Shown one piece after another: positions 10,601-24,200 of a stretch of 64,000 nt of DNA. The notes below the pieces were generated by a model. That model saw only the letters and a list, made by a program, of their open reading frames with translations. It was not told the DNA's origin and did not search any database. The position numbers and the translations under genes were made by a program. The stretch comes from Haliclystus octoradiatus (taxonomy: Eukaryota > Cnidaria > Staurozoa > Stauromedusae > Haliclystidae): NCBI GenBank assembly GCA_916610825.1, contig OU744448.1:14693936-14757935 (forward strand), read 5' to 3'. Positions within the stretch are counted from its first letter, which is position 1; the number at the start of each line of letters is the position of its first letter.

Positions 10601-13600
10601 TCTTCGTCATCGCTTCCAACGTTAATAGTCTTTCTTTCCATGCGTTTTATTGAGAATATGATATCGCCTTCAGAGTCAGGATCTTCTAGTGCTGCATCAG
10701 TTTCAATGTGCTCAACTAATAAAAAGGAAATGAAAACAAATTAAGATACTTTGACATATTTAAACATTACCCAAAACTATGAAAACTATTAAACTATAAT
10801 CTTACCTTGGTCTGTGGTTGGCTTAGCATCACGTTTAGCAACAGTGTCAGATGGGAAAACACCAGAACATAAACCAATCAATTCATCTTCCTTTTGTGTA
10901 GTTTCAACGTCTACTGGAAGTCCCTTGCACGGGTGGTTGTATTTGTTTTGAGTTTGAGTACTGTCTGGAAACTTTCCAGAACATAAACCAAGAAGTTCAT
11001 CATCATTTTGAGTTGGATTTGGAGATGTTATTAGAGAAAAAAGAGATCTTTTTGAATGAGGAGGACTCTTGTCGAACTTTCCAGAACACAAACCAAGAAT
11101 TTCATCGTCATTTTGAGTCGTTTCTTTATCAATTGGAAGATGAATCCCACAATCCTGTTTGGGTTGAGTAGGACTATCACTAAATTTTCCAGAACACAAT
11201 CCAAGTAATTCATCACTGTCTTGTGTGGTTGAATTGACGGGAAGTGAGAATAGGCTAAAAGGCTTTTTAACTTGATCACCAGTGCTTTGAAATTTCCCAG
11301 AGCAGAATTGGAGGGCATGATCAAGATCTTGTGATTCAGAATTATCATGGGTGTCAGTTGGTAGCATGTCAGTTGATTTGAGGTTATTAGATGGTTTGGA
11401 ACAAAGTCTTAGAGCATCACTGATTGATTGGAAAGGTGTTCCATTGGTTTTCGACTTTGTTGAATATGGACGTGACACAGGAACAGGCTTTAGAAATCTA
11501 CATGACACAAAATACAATGTAGACATACAACTGACATACAGAAAATTAATAAGATTATATATTCTCATTTGAGATGGATAGTTCTCTTACCCTTGCGTAT
11601 CTAGAATTTGCGTAAACTGGGCGTCTTCATCGTGTAAAATTGGAGCAGATTGTGCTTGTTGAGCTTGTTGCATTGGCATTGATGATATAATTGATTCGTT
11701 TCCAAACGTTGGCAAGGCCTGTAACAGAGCAACCACATTATTGATTGTTACAAAGCTTTGTTAGTACGGTAGCAAATTTATCAGACATTTGACTGTTAGT
11801 GCAGTGTCTGAAAATGAATCTGAGCCTGGATTTTTCGTATAAAAAAAAGTTATAAAAAGTAGGGAAATATAGTCTACCATTTACAAATGAAAAAAAAACC
11901 TGAACATCCTCTGTCAAAAGATAAAGACAAACAGTATGAAGCTGAAGTCTATTTGACTCACATGATGCCTTCCTTCTGTCCCACTGCATAATGCATTAAT
12001 AAAGGATGTGATCTCATTTCATACTATCAGATGGATGCATCGCATTATTTTTAATAGACAAGGTTTGCTGTGTCTATTGATGAGTTTGTACAGTACGTAC
12101 ATTGTACAACATTACATATTGAATTATGAAATTGCCAAATTGTGATTGGTTAAGGGCTGTGTACACTGTACAGCTACTACAAAACAAATACACAAATAAA
12201 GTCCTTGCAAAGATCAGCACCGCATAGCTATAAAATTGGTATCAATCAATCAGAAATTTGGGAGTGGTAATGTTAGAATATTATGGTGATGCTTAGATAG
12301 TAGATACATACTGTGTTTCCAAATGGTACACTCCCGTCTATTGTATTTTCATCATTATTATCTGTAGATAACATGTATTGGTTTGAAGCTGATATATCAT
12401 TGTTATCACTGGGTTGGAAATGCATTGCTATAGGCTGCCAAGGATGAATTGAGCTTTCTGTTTCCATCAAATCCGGTTTCCCTGAATCATCACTAGTCAC
12501 ACTGTTACTAAGGGCAGATGACGAGCCATCAGGATTAAGACCGGTTGTTTGTACCGCGTCAGTTTTTATGATAGCAAGAGCATCCACTTTATCTCTTTCG
12601 TCAAATTTATCTCTGCTGAGTTCTCTTTCTAGTTGTGTTCTTGCATCTACCATGTTCCATTTCTCAACTTCAATGTCTTGTGTGTCATCTGTAGCTGTGA
12701 TACGAATACGAAAGTTAATTATGAATGAGTGGATATAATAGACTAACCAATATGAATAAGTTATGGGATATCACAGCATAGAGCCATTGCCGTGATTGAT
12801 AAGCTTTACACGTGGGTTTCTCTCCAAACTTTAAAAAGTATTAAACAGACATAAAAAGACTTAAACCTGAGGGCACTCTTGAATAGCCATACATCATGAT
12901 AATTGTGTCTTTGTGCAGCATATCCCTATCCCTCACACAATAATGTGGGTATAGACGTTTAAGGAGCAAAGTATTGGTACTGGTTGCTTTCAACAACTTA
13001 CCTTGCATTATGTCAATTTCCCTTTCAGCCGGGCCTTTAAGAGGTGTGATTTGTGAAGAATGCCTTCCTGATGCCTGTCCAAATGTTTTAAGCTTTTCTG
13101 GAGTGTCCATTTTGATTTTGCTCTTTAAGATATCATCATCACCATCATCATCATCATCATCATCATCATTATCTGATCCCTCGTCAGTTTCCTCTGCACT
13201 GAAATCTTCATCATCAATTTGTTGTTGAGACTCAATCATTAGGCGTTGGTGTTTCCTTTCCTCACTGATTTTTGATTTTAATTCCCCTTTCAAAGCTTCA
13301 AGTCGAGATCCTACGGATGGATTAATTTCATTCTATTAGAAAACAATCTACTGAAACTTTACCTCGGTTATATTGGTAACATTATCCCTGCTACTTTCAT
13401 TCTACAGAGTTCAAATGTTGTGGATAAGCCTTTAATTTCAAGCATAAAACCGTGTTTTGGCTTGCTAAACAACATTTCATGAACAGTTTATGAAGTTCAA
13501 GAGAAGTATTCATGAACTCTTTGTGAAATTCATGAACCCAAAGGGAAATATTTGTGAATTGTTTATGAACACAAAGGAAAATATTAATGACCTGTTCATG

Positions 13601-16600
13601 AAGTTCATGAACCCAAAAGGAAATATTCATGAAGTTCATAAACCCAAAAGGATATTTGTGAATTGTTTATGAACACAAAGGGAAATATTAATGACCTGCT
13701 CATGAAGTTCATGAACCCAAAAGGAAATATTCATGAAGTTCATGAACCCAAAAGGAAATATTTGTGAATTGTTTATGAAGTTCATGGACCCAATTCATGA
13801 ACCAAAAGAGAAATATTCATGAATTGTTCATGAAGTTCATGAAACCAAAGGGAAATATTTGTGGATTGTTCATGAAGTTCATAAAAACAAAGCGAAATAT
13901 TTGCGAATTGTTTATGAAGTTCACGAACCGAAAGAGAAATATTCATGAATTGTTCATGAACACAAAGGGAAATATTCGTGAACTGTTCATGAACCGAAAA
14001 GGAAATATTTATGAAGTTCATGAACCCAAAGGGAAATATTTGTGAATTGTTTATGAAGTTCATGAACTCAAAGAGAAATATTCATGAATTGTTCATGAAC
14101 AGAAAGAGAAATATTCATGAATTGTTCATGAACAGAAAGAGAAATATTCATGAATTGTTCATGAAGTTCATGAACCGAAAAGGAAATATTTATGAAGTTC
14201 ATGAACCCAAAGAGAAATATTCATGAAGTTCATGAACCCAAAGAGAAATATTCATGAATTGTTCAAAACGTTCATGAACCCAAAGAGAAATATTTGTGAA
14301 TTGTTTATGAAGTTCAGGAACTCAAAGAGAAATATTCATGAATTATTCAAAAGGTTCATGAACCGAAAAGGAAATATTTATGAAGTTCATGAACCCAAAT
14401 AGAAATATTTATGAATTTTTTATGAAGTTCATGAACTCAAAGAGAACTATTCATGAATTGTTCATGAACCGAAAAGGAAATATTTATGAAGTTCATGAAC
14501 CCAAAGAGAAATATTCATGAATTGTTCAAAAAGTTCATGAACCAAAAACGAAATATTTATGAAGTCCATGAACCCAAAGGGAAATATTTGTGAACTGTTT
14601 ATGAAGTCCATGAACCCAAAGAGAAATATTCATGAATTGTTCAAAAAGTTCATGAACCGAAAAGGAAATATTTATGAAATTCATGAACCCAAAGGGAAAT
14701 ATTTATGAATTGTTTATGAAGTTCATGAACCCAAAGGGAAATATTCATGAATTGTTCAAAAAGTTCATGAACCGAAAAGGAAATATTTATGAAATTCATG
14801 AACCCAAAGGGAAATATTTATGAATTGTTTATGAAGTTCATGAACCCAAAGAGAAATATTTGTGAATTGTTTATGAAGTTCATGAACAGAAAGAGAAATA
14901 TTCATGAATTATTCAAAAGGCTCATGAACCGAAAAGGAAATATTTATGAAGTTCATGAACCCAAATAGAAATATTCATGAATTGTTCAAAAAGTTCATGA
15001 ACCGAAAACGAAATATTTATGAAGTCCATGAACCCAAAGGGAAATATTTGTGAACTGTTTATGAAGTCCATGAACCCAAAGAGAAATATTCATGAATTGT
15101 TCAAAAAGTTCATGAACCGAAAAGGAAATATTTATGAAATTCATGAAACCAAAGGGAAATATTTATGAATTGTTTATGAAGTTCATGAACCCAAAGGGAA
15201 ATATTCATGAATTGTTCAAAAAGTTCATGAACCCAAAGAGAAATATTTGTGAATTGTTTATGAAGTTCATGAACAGAAAGAGAAATATTCATGAATTATT
15301 CAAAAGGTTCATGAACCGAAAAGGAAATATTTATGAAGTTCATGAACCCAAAGAGAAATATTCATGAATTGTTCAAAAAGTTATGAACCGAAAACGAAAT
15401 ATTTATGAAGTCCATGAACCCAAAGGGAAATATTTGTGAACTGTTTATTAAGTCCATGAACCCAAAGAGAAATATTCATGAATTGTTCAAAAAGTTCATG
15501 AACCGAAAAGGAAATATTTATGAAATTCATGAACCCAAAGGGAAATATTTATGAATTGTTTATGAAGTTCATGAACCCAAAGGGAAATATTTGTGATCTG
15601 TTTATGAAGTCCATGAACCCAAAGAGAAATATTCATGAATTGTTCAAAAAGTTCATGAACCGAAAAGGAAATATTTATGAAATTCATGAACCCAAAGGGA
15701 AATATTTATGAATTGTTTATGAAGTTCATGAACCCAAAGGGAAATATTCATGAATTGTTCAAAAAGTTCATGAACCCAAAGAGAAATATTTGTGAATTGT
15801 TTATGAAGTTCATGAACAGAAAGAGAAATATTCATGAATTATTCAAAAGGTTCATGAACCGAAAAGGAAATATTTATGAAGTTCATGAACCCAAAGATAA
15901 ATATTCATGAATTGTTCAAAAAGTTCATGAACCGAAAACGAAATATTTATGAAGTCCATGAACCCAAAGGGAAATATTTGTGAACTGTTTATGAAGTCCA
16001 TGAACCCAAAGAGAAATATTCATGAATTGTTCAAAAAGTTTATGAACCCAAAGAGAAATATTCATGAATTGTTCAAAAAGTTCATGAACCGAAAAGGAAA
16101 TATTTATGAAATCCATGAACCCAAAGAGAAATATTCATGAATTGTTCATGAAGTTCGTGAAGCCAAATGAAATATTTATGAAGTTCATGAACCCAAAGGG
16201 AAATATTTGGGAACCGTTTATGAAGTCCATGAACCCAAAGAGAAATATTCATGAATTGTTCAAAAAGTTCATGAACCGAAAAGGAAACATTTATGAAATC
16301 CATGAACCCAAAGGGAAATATTTGTGAATTGTTTACGAAATTCATGAAGCCAAAAGGAAATATTTATGAAGTTCATGAACCCAAAGGGAAATATTTGTGA
16401 ATTGTTTATGAAGTACATGAACCCAAAGAGAAATATTCATGAATTGTTCAAAAAGTTCATGAACCGACAAGGAAATATTTATGAAATCCATGAACCCAAA
16501 GGGAAATATTTGTGAATTGTTTACGAAGTTCGTGAACCCAAATAGAAATATTCATGAATTGTTCATGAAGTTCATGAAGCCAAAAGGAAATATTTATGAA

Positions 16601-19600
16601 GTTCATGAACCCAAAGGGAAATATTTGTGAATTGTTTATGAAGTCCATGAACCCAAAGAGAAATATTCATGAATTGTCCAAAAAGTTCATGAACCGAAAA
16701 GGAAATATTTATGAAATTCATGAACCCAAAGGGAAATATTTGTGAATTGTTTATGAAGTTCATGAACCGAAAAGGAAATATTTACGAAGTTCATGAACCC
16801 AAACGGAAATATTTGTGAATTGTTTATGAACACAAAGGGAAATATTCATGACCTGTTCATGAAGTTCATGAAGCCAAAAGGAAATATTTATGAAGTTCAT
16901 GAACCAAATGGTAATATTTGTGAATTGTTTATGCAGTTCATGAACACAAAGGGAAATATTCATGAAGTTCATGAACACAAAGGGAAACATTCATGAACTG
17001 TTCATGAAGTTCATGAACCCAAAAGGAAATATTTGTTAATTGTTCATGAAGTTCATGAACACAAGAAAAATATTCATGAACTGTTCATGAACACAAAGGG
17101 AAATATTTGTGAACTGTTCATGAAGTTCCTGCACCCAAAAGGAAATATTTTAAACTGTTCATGAAGTTAATGAAATCATAAAATAAATGTTTTCACAGGG
17201 GAAGATCAAAGAGATGGCTAAAATGCAGTGATTTTCAAATATTTGTAAATTTGGGCAAATATTTTCTATTCTTTGCATGGACCTCAGATGAGACATTTAC
17301 AGTTAAACTTTCGCTTATACAAATAATCAAGCATTGCTAAGATGGTTTAAAAAGGGTGACAGCTTCACGAACAGAGCAGCAGCAGCATACAACAAGCTTT
17401 GTGCTAATTGAAGCAGCAAAGCAAAGCAGCACTTATATGTACAGAAATTATAAGCAAGAAACATAGAAGCAATATTTACCAACCCCAGAAACCAAGCAAC
17501 TTCGCCAAACCTCAGCAATTGGATGAGTTTTAACTCCAGAATAAACATAATTTCTACTATTCAATGTTAGCAATATTTAATATCCAGATTACAAGATCAA
17601 TTAATTAGCAGTATGTGTACCTGGTGTCTTGGCAGTTTTGACACTTTCAAATGTAATAAGTTTATTTTCGGCAGTTTCATTGGTTGCTTTTGTAGTAGTT
17701 TGCAATCTTCTTGCGGTTGCAGAATTTGATTCAGATGATTTTGTATGTTTCTTGAGTTTCTAAAAACAAGCATAATGAGCAAATGAGCATATATCCCTTG
17801 CAAAATATAATTTGTGAGTTCCTGAACAGATCATGAGCAATCATGAACTTCATAAGCAGTTCATTAACAGTTCATGGCCGTAAAACTACCCAAATTACAA
17901 AAAGGTTAGGCTATAAACAATTGGGAAATTTCACATTCATGAAATCAGGAAGAGATGATATGACAACACATGACTCGTTTACAATGAATGGAAGTAAGAT
18001 GGTAAGATGACTGCTGTCAATAGATTGTTTATGAATTGATACGTACATTCATGAATTTATCCAGTTCTTGATTATCTTCAGAATCAGCAGGCATTATTGA
18101 AAGAGCTTCATCATCGAAATCAATTGCAGATGCAAGTGTTGGCGTTGAAAGAAATACTTTAGACAACAGACTTTGTGTAGGAGTCGATTGCAATCTTTAA
18201 AAAACAAACAAAATTGTTGATGGCCTTAACTGAGTTCAATAATCAATATATCACATAGAATTTTACACCCTTGAACAAAATGGAAAGGCTGAGCCAATGA
18301 ATATTAATGATGTAGTATTTTGATGCCAAATCATTGTATTTGTATCAGTGTATGGAACATCATGTGGTGATTAGTTGTATTGTCATTGGTATATCTCATT
18401 ATCTCCTCATTAGTAATGTATTATTAGTTGCTGTGTGTTGTTGTATTAGCCTCTTATAAATTGCAATTATGTTTTAACATATTAAATTTAGTAGAGAAGT
18501 TGCCGCTGTTATTCTTGTCTCTTCCATGCCAACCAGACAACTATTTCCAATAGAAAATAGCATTCCATGAAAAAATGGCATGCAGATGATAGGCCTACTC
18601 AAACCACAGATTGATGCCTTGTCACAAGTAAACACTAAACAACCCACATACCATATTCTCATTCATGCTATACTATATGCTAGCTAGGCTTACCTTTCAT
18701 CCTTTACTACCTCAGATTGTTTGATGTAGGAGGATTTGATATCTGGTACACGTTGTAGAAAATGTTTTACAGATTTTGCTTCAGGCACATGATACGGTAT
18801 CTTAATAGAAGCATCTAAAGGATAAAACAAGAAATGAGTCTGAGATGACACAACTATAACAATTTATACTAGTAGGTTTGTTCCACGCTAATTTGAGTAC
18901 TTGTAATGCTCGATGAAAATATCCAGATCATAGGAGTCAAAGATAAGACAACTGAGACATAGGCTACTAGTTATTAAATCAACTCTAAGATTCAAACCAT
19001 TCAAGGTGAACATGTGATTTGTTTACATTTTTGTGTTGATTGATTAATTGTTGGTAACATACCTTTGTAAGAAAATGAGGAACTCCATTTAAATAATTAT
19101 TAGTTAATTTTTCAAATATGTAGTTTGATTAGCAATATTAAATAATACTTGAGAATCTTCCATGATGAATCGTTAGCATCGCCTTTAACTAAACATTGCA
19201 TTGTTTTATGACAGTGATCCATAATGCCAGTGTGCGTTTGACAAAGGTAGGCTATGATGTCCATGTTTTCAACACCCTTGACGTATTTGAAATTTTTCAG
19301 GAATTAGGGCCAAAAAATGTACACCTTGAGTCATTCTATGTAGGCCTATTACTAGTGAAATGACAAACGCACAAATTACCTCTCACTAATCGTTGTTGCT
19401 CACTCTCCATTTCTGCAACAGCTGCCTTTTTGGGTTTCTTTAATTTCTAAAAAACAAAAAACAGATGGACAGCTGTTATATATATAGATGTTCTATAGAG
19501 AATGAAAACGAAATGCTGACTTGATTATAAGAAAGATTGACAATTGAAAGAATAGCTTAGTTACGTGGAAATAACTTGACATCAGCCACATACTGATGAC

Positions 19601-20928
19601 ACCTGACAAAGCTGACAGAAGAACCCGATTCTTAAAACCAGACAGATTGCTTTAGATGCAGTCTATGGGTAAACATGTAAATAAAGAATTTATTGAATAA
19701 TGTGTTAATGATGGGCACACAAACGTACCTTGCGCCTTTTTCCACCTGGCAATATGTTATCAAGTGAGACTTCATCTTGAAGATCATTTCTTTGATTATC
19801 GAGTGCTTCTTCATCTGAGCTGTTATCTGAGAACATTTCTTTCAAATTAATATCATTTTCTTGTAAATCTGCATCACCTTCCATGTTTCTGTATTTTTGT
19901 CGTAGTTCATTGATATTAATTGATTTTTTTGTTCTTCGATGAGATTTAGTGATTGATATATTTTTGTTTGGAATGGATTCTTCATTTTCTGTCTCAACAG
20001 TATTTTCAAGTGGCAACGCAGTATCTGTCTGACTTGCAGTATTCTCTTGAACCATGGCTTGAGAATCTTGTTCATTTTCATCATCTTTTTCACTCTCACT
20101 ATCACTTAAGATCATACGTTTACTTGATTTCCTTCTTGTACCTACTAACTTTGTTTCGTCTGCACTAGTTTCTCCATCTTCTTCGCTTGAAGCAACAGTT
20201 TCGTTATCTTCATTGGGGGTACTAGACTCAAGCTATAAGTGAAACATTGAATCGGGTCAAATTCAATGAAAACATTTCCTATGTCATTGGTTTTTGACTT
20301 TTGTTAATCAATTCGAAAAATTTAATCGAGGTGGTCATTTGTGACTGGCTGAGATCTGAGAAGACTGGACAAACAAACAATTGAAACAATAGACACGATT
20401 GTACATTATCAGTATCAGTATTCTACTGTTTCACACATGTAGCTGTTTAGGTTATTAAAATCAACAATTATATTTGAGAGACTTTCGAATTTTTCTAAAA
20501 CATGTAGCCTATCCTATTATTATTGATAACCGAAAGTAGTAATGCATTGCTTTCTAAATTCTTGGTACTACAATTCCTTCAATTTGATTCCTAATTATAT
20601 CTTATTTTATTAATTGAAGAACATCTCAAAACACGCAACAAAGAATACTAACCAAAAGTCTTTTGCAACTACAATTTGAAGAATTGATTATCGATCTGTT
20701 TCTATCATAATTTAGGTTGGTAAGAGAAGACCATGTATTGTTGTTCTCAGCTTTTAGCTCGGTTGAACTCTCAAATTTGAAGAACAGGAAATAACTTAAG
20801 ATCCATGGAATTTGAGAACACAAACATACGCCAATAAATAATTTACCTTTGATAATGGGTTCGCATTTGAGAAAATTTCCAGTTGGTTTTCTAACATCAA
20901 AGCCATATCTTTCATAGCAAGTTGTCAT
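7633..20928 (-). CDS. CLSPN: Claspin, replication-checkpoint mediator (18 exons)
   Basis: Claspin is a nuclear fork protein that presents Chk1 to ATR. Exons in transcript order: 20928-20847, 20750-20653 (these two less certain), 20232-19729, 19446-19380, 18814-18694, 18194-18047, 17759-17621, 13310-13002, 12688-12312, 11718-11591, 11497-10806, 10715-10484, 10247-10065, 9717-9444, 9353-9275, 8049-8003, 7910-7764, 7710-7633 (stop). Phases match throughout; the product is about 1234 aa (human 1339). Diagnostic blocks: RLVRDASIKIPYHVPEAKS; DEDAQFTQILDTQGFLKP; repeated LLGLCSGKF Chk1-binding motifs in exon 10806-11497; LPSHEELKNQVNKVHMK; FFEDGDLHSDGQGR; FRWKHIDD; and a C-terminal SGTSFKHL. Acidic runs include poly-Asp at about 13130-13180. 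The last exon uses a weak acceptor (GGAAG). The intron 13311-17620 carries the satellite array. Start: first ATG below the E2F-like sites. Confidence 0.92.
8340..8497 (-). mobile_element. tRNA-derived SINE
   Basis: On the minus strand a Pol III A box (TAGTGTAGTGGTTAGGGC) and B box (GGGTTAAATCC) are followed by a body with GGCGTCAGGAAGGGCG and a short A-rich tail (the run of T at 8348-8357). This is the usual head-body-tail layout of tRNA SINEs. It lies in a claspin intron (8050-9274). No target duplication was resolved. Confidence 0.75.
13386..17195. repeat. 3.7-kb GTTCATGAA higher-order tandem array
   Basis: About 90 head-to-tail units anchored by AAATATT. The long unit is 42 bp (AAATATTTATGAATTG..., with GTTCATGAACCCAAAGGG) and the short unit is 31 bp, lacking an 11-bp block. 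Three long units plus one short give a 157-bp higher-order repeat, clear at 15520-15677-15835 and again around 15949-16106. Both strands read as long open frames (for example NIHELFMKFMNPKG), an artefact of the 42-bp period. Candidate outer ends: CCCTGCTAC near 13388 and TTTTCACAGGGG at about 17184-17195. Entirely within claspin intron 13311-17620. Confidence 0.9.
17816..17880. repeat. Diverged GTTCATGAA repeat fragment
   Basis: GAGTTCCTGAACAGATCATG and following ATCATGAACTTCAT units resemble isolated, decayed units of the neighbouring array. It lies in the adjacent claspin intron. A similar scrap is at about 47880-47930 (CAGTTTATGAACG, TTTTCATGAACAG). Confidence 0.5.
20847..20928 (-). CDS. 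CLSPN: Proposed first coding exon of claspin
   Basis: ATG at 20928 opens 27 codons (MTTCYERYGFDV...) and ends at a GTAAAT donor, phase 1. Joining to the next certain exon (20232, phase 0) needs an intermediate exon. A good candidate is 20750-20653 (acceptor CTAAAAG, donor GTTAGT), which enters in phase 1 and leaves in phase 0. The phase fit and the two E2F-like sites just upstream support it. I do not recognise the residues as conserved claspin sequence, so this exon could belong to another short transcript. Confidence 0.5.
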
Positions 20929-21235
20929 CAGTTGAAGAGCAATTTTGGTTTTCCCGCGAATTATTTGTTCGCCCGCCAAAATTACGAAAACGAGAATTAG
21001 CCAAATCGAGTATGATTCAAGTGGACGGCATTTTTTTGCAAAATCATTTTATTCACTCACATGATCATCAATCATCAATTCATCATGATAACATGATTGA
21101 TTTATTGAGTGTTGAAGTCAAAGGAACGGTTTACTGTTTACTGGATAGAGTTAACAGCTATTGTAACATGGTTCAACATCATATGATGGACTTTGAAACA
21201 CCGCGTTAATGAGTTATATCGACGTGTAGATTAAC
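20929..21235. promoter_or_regulatory. Claspin/GNPTAB divergent promoter with two E2F-like sites
   Basis: The 307-bp gap separates the proposed claspin ATG (20928, -) from the GNPTAB ATG (21236, +). Two E2F-like motifs sit next to claspin: TTTTCCCGCG at 20949-20958 and GCCCGCCAAAATT at 20971-20983 (reverse AATTTTGGCGGGC). These are the only CG-rich motifs nearby. E2F control of S-phase genes, claspin among them, is established in animals. That these sites are used here is inference. No TATA box is obvious. Confidence 0.6.
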
Positions 21236-24200
21236 ATGCGTTATAGAATATTTGGAAGCTTATGCAAATTGCTGCAGAGGCGCACATACACATGTTTGTC
21301 TTCCACTTTTGGTATTTGGTGTTGTGTTGGAGGAGTTTTACTACTTTTGATTTCTCTTGTGCAATTTGGAGAGGTCTTAGTTCAATGGAGCATGCAACAC
21401 TATTCGAAAAAATACGATGAGAGTTTTGATAATGTTGCAGGAAAAAGTTTCAAGGAACGTACTTGTTACAATTCTCCGATTGACATTGTTTATACCTGGG
21501 TCAATGGTAGTGACCCAAAACTAATTTTTGAGCTCAACAAAGTCAAAGCGGAATATTTAAAAATTTGTAATGCTTCAAAAATAGAAGAGAATAAACAAGA
21601 AATTAAATATTCATGGAAAAATGGAAAATGCCCTTATCCAAATTGTGTACCATTGAACGCTCTGACTATCAAAGGTTTACCAAATAATATATCATTAGCA
21701 GAACTAAAAAAATTAAATAAATTATTTCAAGTTGCAAAGCTGCTTGACCATAATATTCTAGGGGAGCCATTATTATCTGCTTTATACTTCCCAGAAGGGA
21801 CTGATCTCAGCAGGCTGCAGAATAAAACTTTAAAATTAAATAGGAACATTGAAGTAAACACATCAAGAATTTACCTCACCAGTACACTAGAGAAAGGGAA
21901 GAAAAGGTTGGCAACCGATGCTATTATCCTCGATATCCCCGACGATTACACTGAAATAGAGATTAAAAGAGCTCTGCGTTTGCAAGACATTGTTATTAGA
22001 TCAGTAAATTTACACCCCACTGAATCTTTGGCTCATGTTGTGTTTAGCGATGAAATAAACGCCAGGCGGGCTATATCACTTAAACGAGGGAACATCACTC
22101 TTGAAGGAAGAAAGATTAAGTTTTTTCCTGCTACACTGTGTTGGAAACCCCTTTTACCAGAATATATATCTGTAGAAAAAAATGAAGATATCTCATCAAG
22201 CCGATTTGCAGATAATGAGGAGCTTCGTTATTCTTTGCGATCTGTTGAAAAATTTGCCCCTTGGGTTAGAAACATTTATATAGTTACAAATGGGCAAATT
22301 CCATCTTGGATAAATCTCGAGAACAAGAGATTAAAAATAGTAACACATGCAGAAATCTTCAAAAATAAAAGTCATCTTCCAACATTTTCCTCTCCAGCAA
22401 TTGAAACTCATATTCATAAGATTGAAGGATTATCAAAGAAGTTCATTTACATGAATGATGATGTATTCTTCGGCGATTACATTTGGCCTGATGATTTCTA
22501 TACTCATGACAAAGGCTACAAAGTATACTTGACCTACCCAGTACCAAATTGTGCAGACGGATGTCCTGCATCGTGGGTTCACGATAAATACTGTGATAAA
22601 GCATGCAATGTATCAGCATGTGATTGGGATGGAGGCGATTGTTCAAATAGTTCTATCTCTTCATGGCAGCAAGCAGCCATTCGGGGTCTCTCTCTTCAAG
22701 CACAAGGAGGCTACTGCCATAGGGGATGTGCTAACAACTGGGTTGGTGATAGATATTGTGATGGACAGTGCAATACTGCTAAATGTGGCTTTGATGCTGG
22801 TGACTGTGGAGTATCAAGATTGAAAGAACTGCATTCGGTTAATATTCCTACTGCCGGCAATTCCACATTGATAATTCCAGATGGAATTGATGCTTTTTAC
22901 GTCAATATGTCAAATGTTTTTGCTCAAGGATCAATATCTTCTGCTGATCATGACGAAGCATCTGTTGTCAGAACTGTGATTGCATCACATCGCTTTATGA
23001 TACTATCAATCACATTATACAAGAATGTCAGCAGGATCTCAATACCCTTTCAAGTATCTGGATATAAAGATCTCAATCATAGTCAACCTTTGGAGATACA
23101 TTTCTCCATTTCAATCAATACAGCTGCAGTGTTTGTGGATAAGCCTACGTCAACGCAGAGCTCAATTATTGAACAACATAATACTTTACCAACTGCACCC
23201 ACAACACTGTACCCAGAAAGTTTCTATGGAAATAGGAGCGAGTCATTTCTGGAACTCAAATCTGCATTGAAGCTTTGGCAAAATCAATCATCATCTGAAC
23301 GAATTAATGAAATATTGAAACACCTGGAGATGAAAGATTTTGATTCTGGAACTTTGAAAACAAATTTGATGAAACAAAATGCCTCAGCCCCTATCAAAGT
23401 CAACATGACGGTGTTAGAAAGTATTCCTTGGCTGAAGAATTTGGTTATTCCTCTTGTTATTTCAAATCAGTCAGAAGCATTTGACAATTCCAAGCAGGTG
23501 AGTCTTTTACAGAATCATTTTAAAATAATTCACATTAGATAGTCAATTGCTAAATGGTCACTATGAAATTTGATCAGTTTGATTTATTCAAGCAACTGTT
23601 GATTCTACAGCAAAAAACACCACTCTGTTTAATGCCGTTTTGTAATAAAGCATAGATATGTGTGCACAGTTGCTTTTTCACTGAGAAGAATACGTGTGTG
23701 ATTGATCGCACACCAAAATGTTTCAATTTCAATATTTTTTGCAATTCAGTTTGGTGATGATTCTGGTGACATATTTTAATCCCATCATTAGAAATGTTCT
23801 TTCATTTCAATTTCCTGTTTTTTTCTTTTCTTATTATTCATTATTCAATGATCTTCAATCTACTATTATAATGATTCTAATTCGACTTGCTGAACAATTA
23901 TTTGAACATTTGCACAGAGAGACATTCCATTAAGTTAGGATTTACCAGGAAATGTGATGTTAATTGATGTAAATTTATTTACTGATAATCATAAAGCGTG
24001 TTATCATGACAACAATCAAGCATTTACACGGACTAACATAATTTAGTTAAATCAAGTCGTTATTCAAATATCTATTCTGTAAAATAAATTGTTGTAAAAT
24101 TGTAGCCTAGTGTTATTATATATATATTTATAAATCTGTCTTGTGAAAACTAGCTTTTACCATAATCTAGTCCTGAATAATGGTGATGATGATGATGATA

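Noticed and set aside
13490-16996. Many open frames on both strands encoding NIHELFMKFMNPKG-like repeats
   Set aside because: They follow from a 42-bp tandem repeat whose length is a multiple of three. They occur on both strands and end at repeat-unit indels, so they are not genes.
22443-23270. Overlapping open frames inside GNPTAB exon 1
   Set aside because: They are shadows in other frames of a strongly conserved coding exon.
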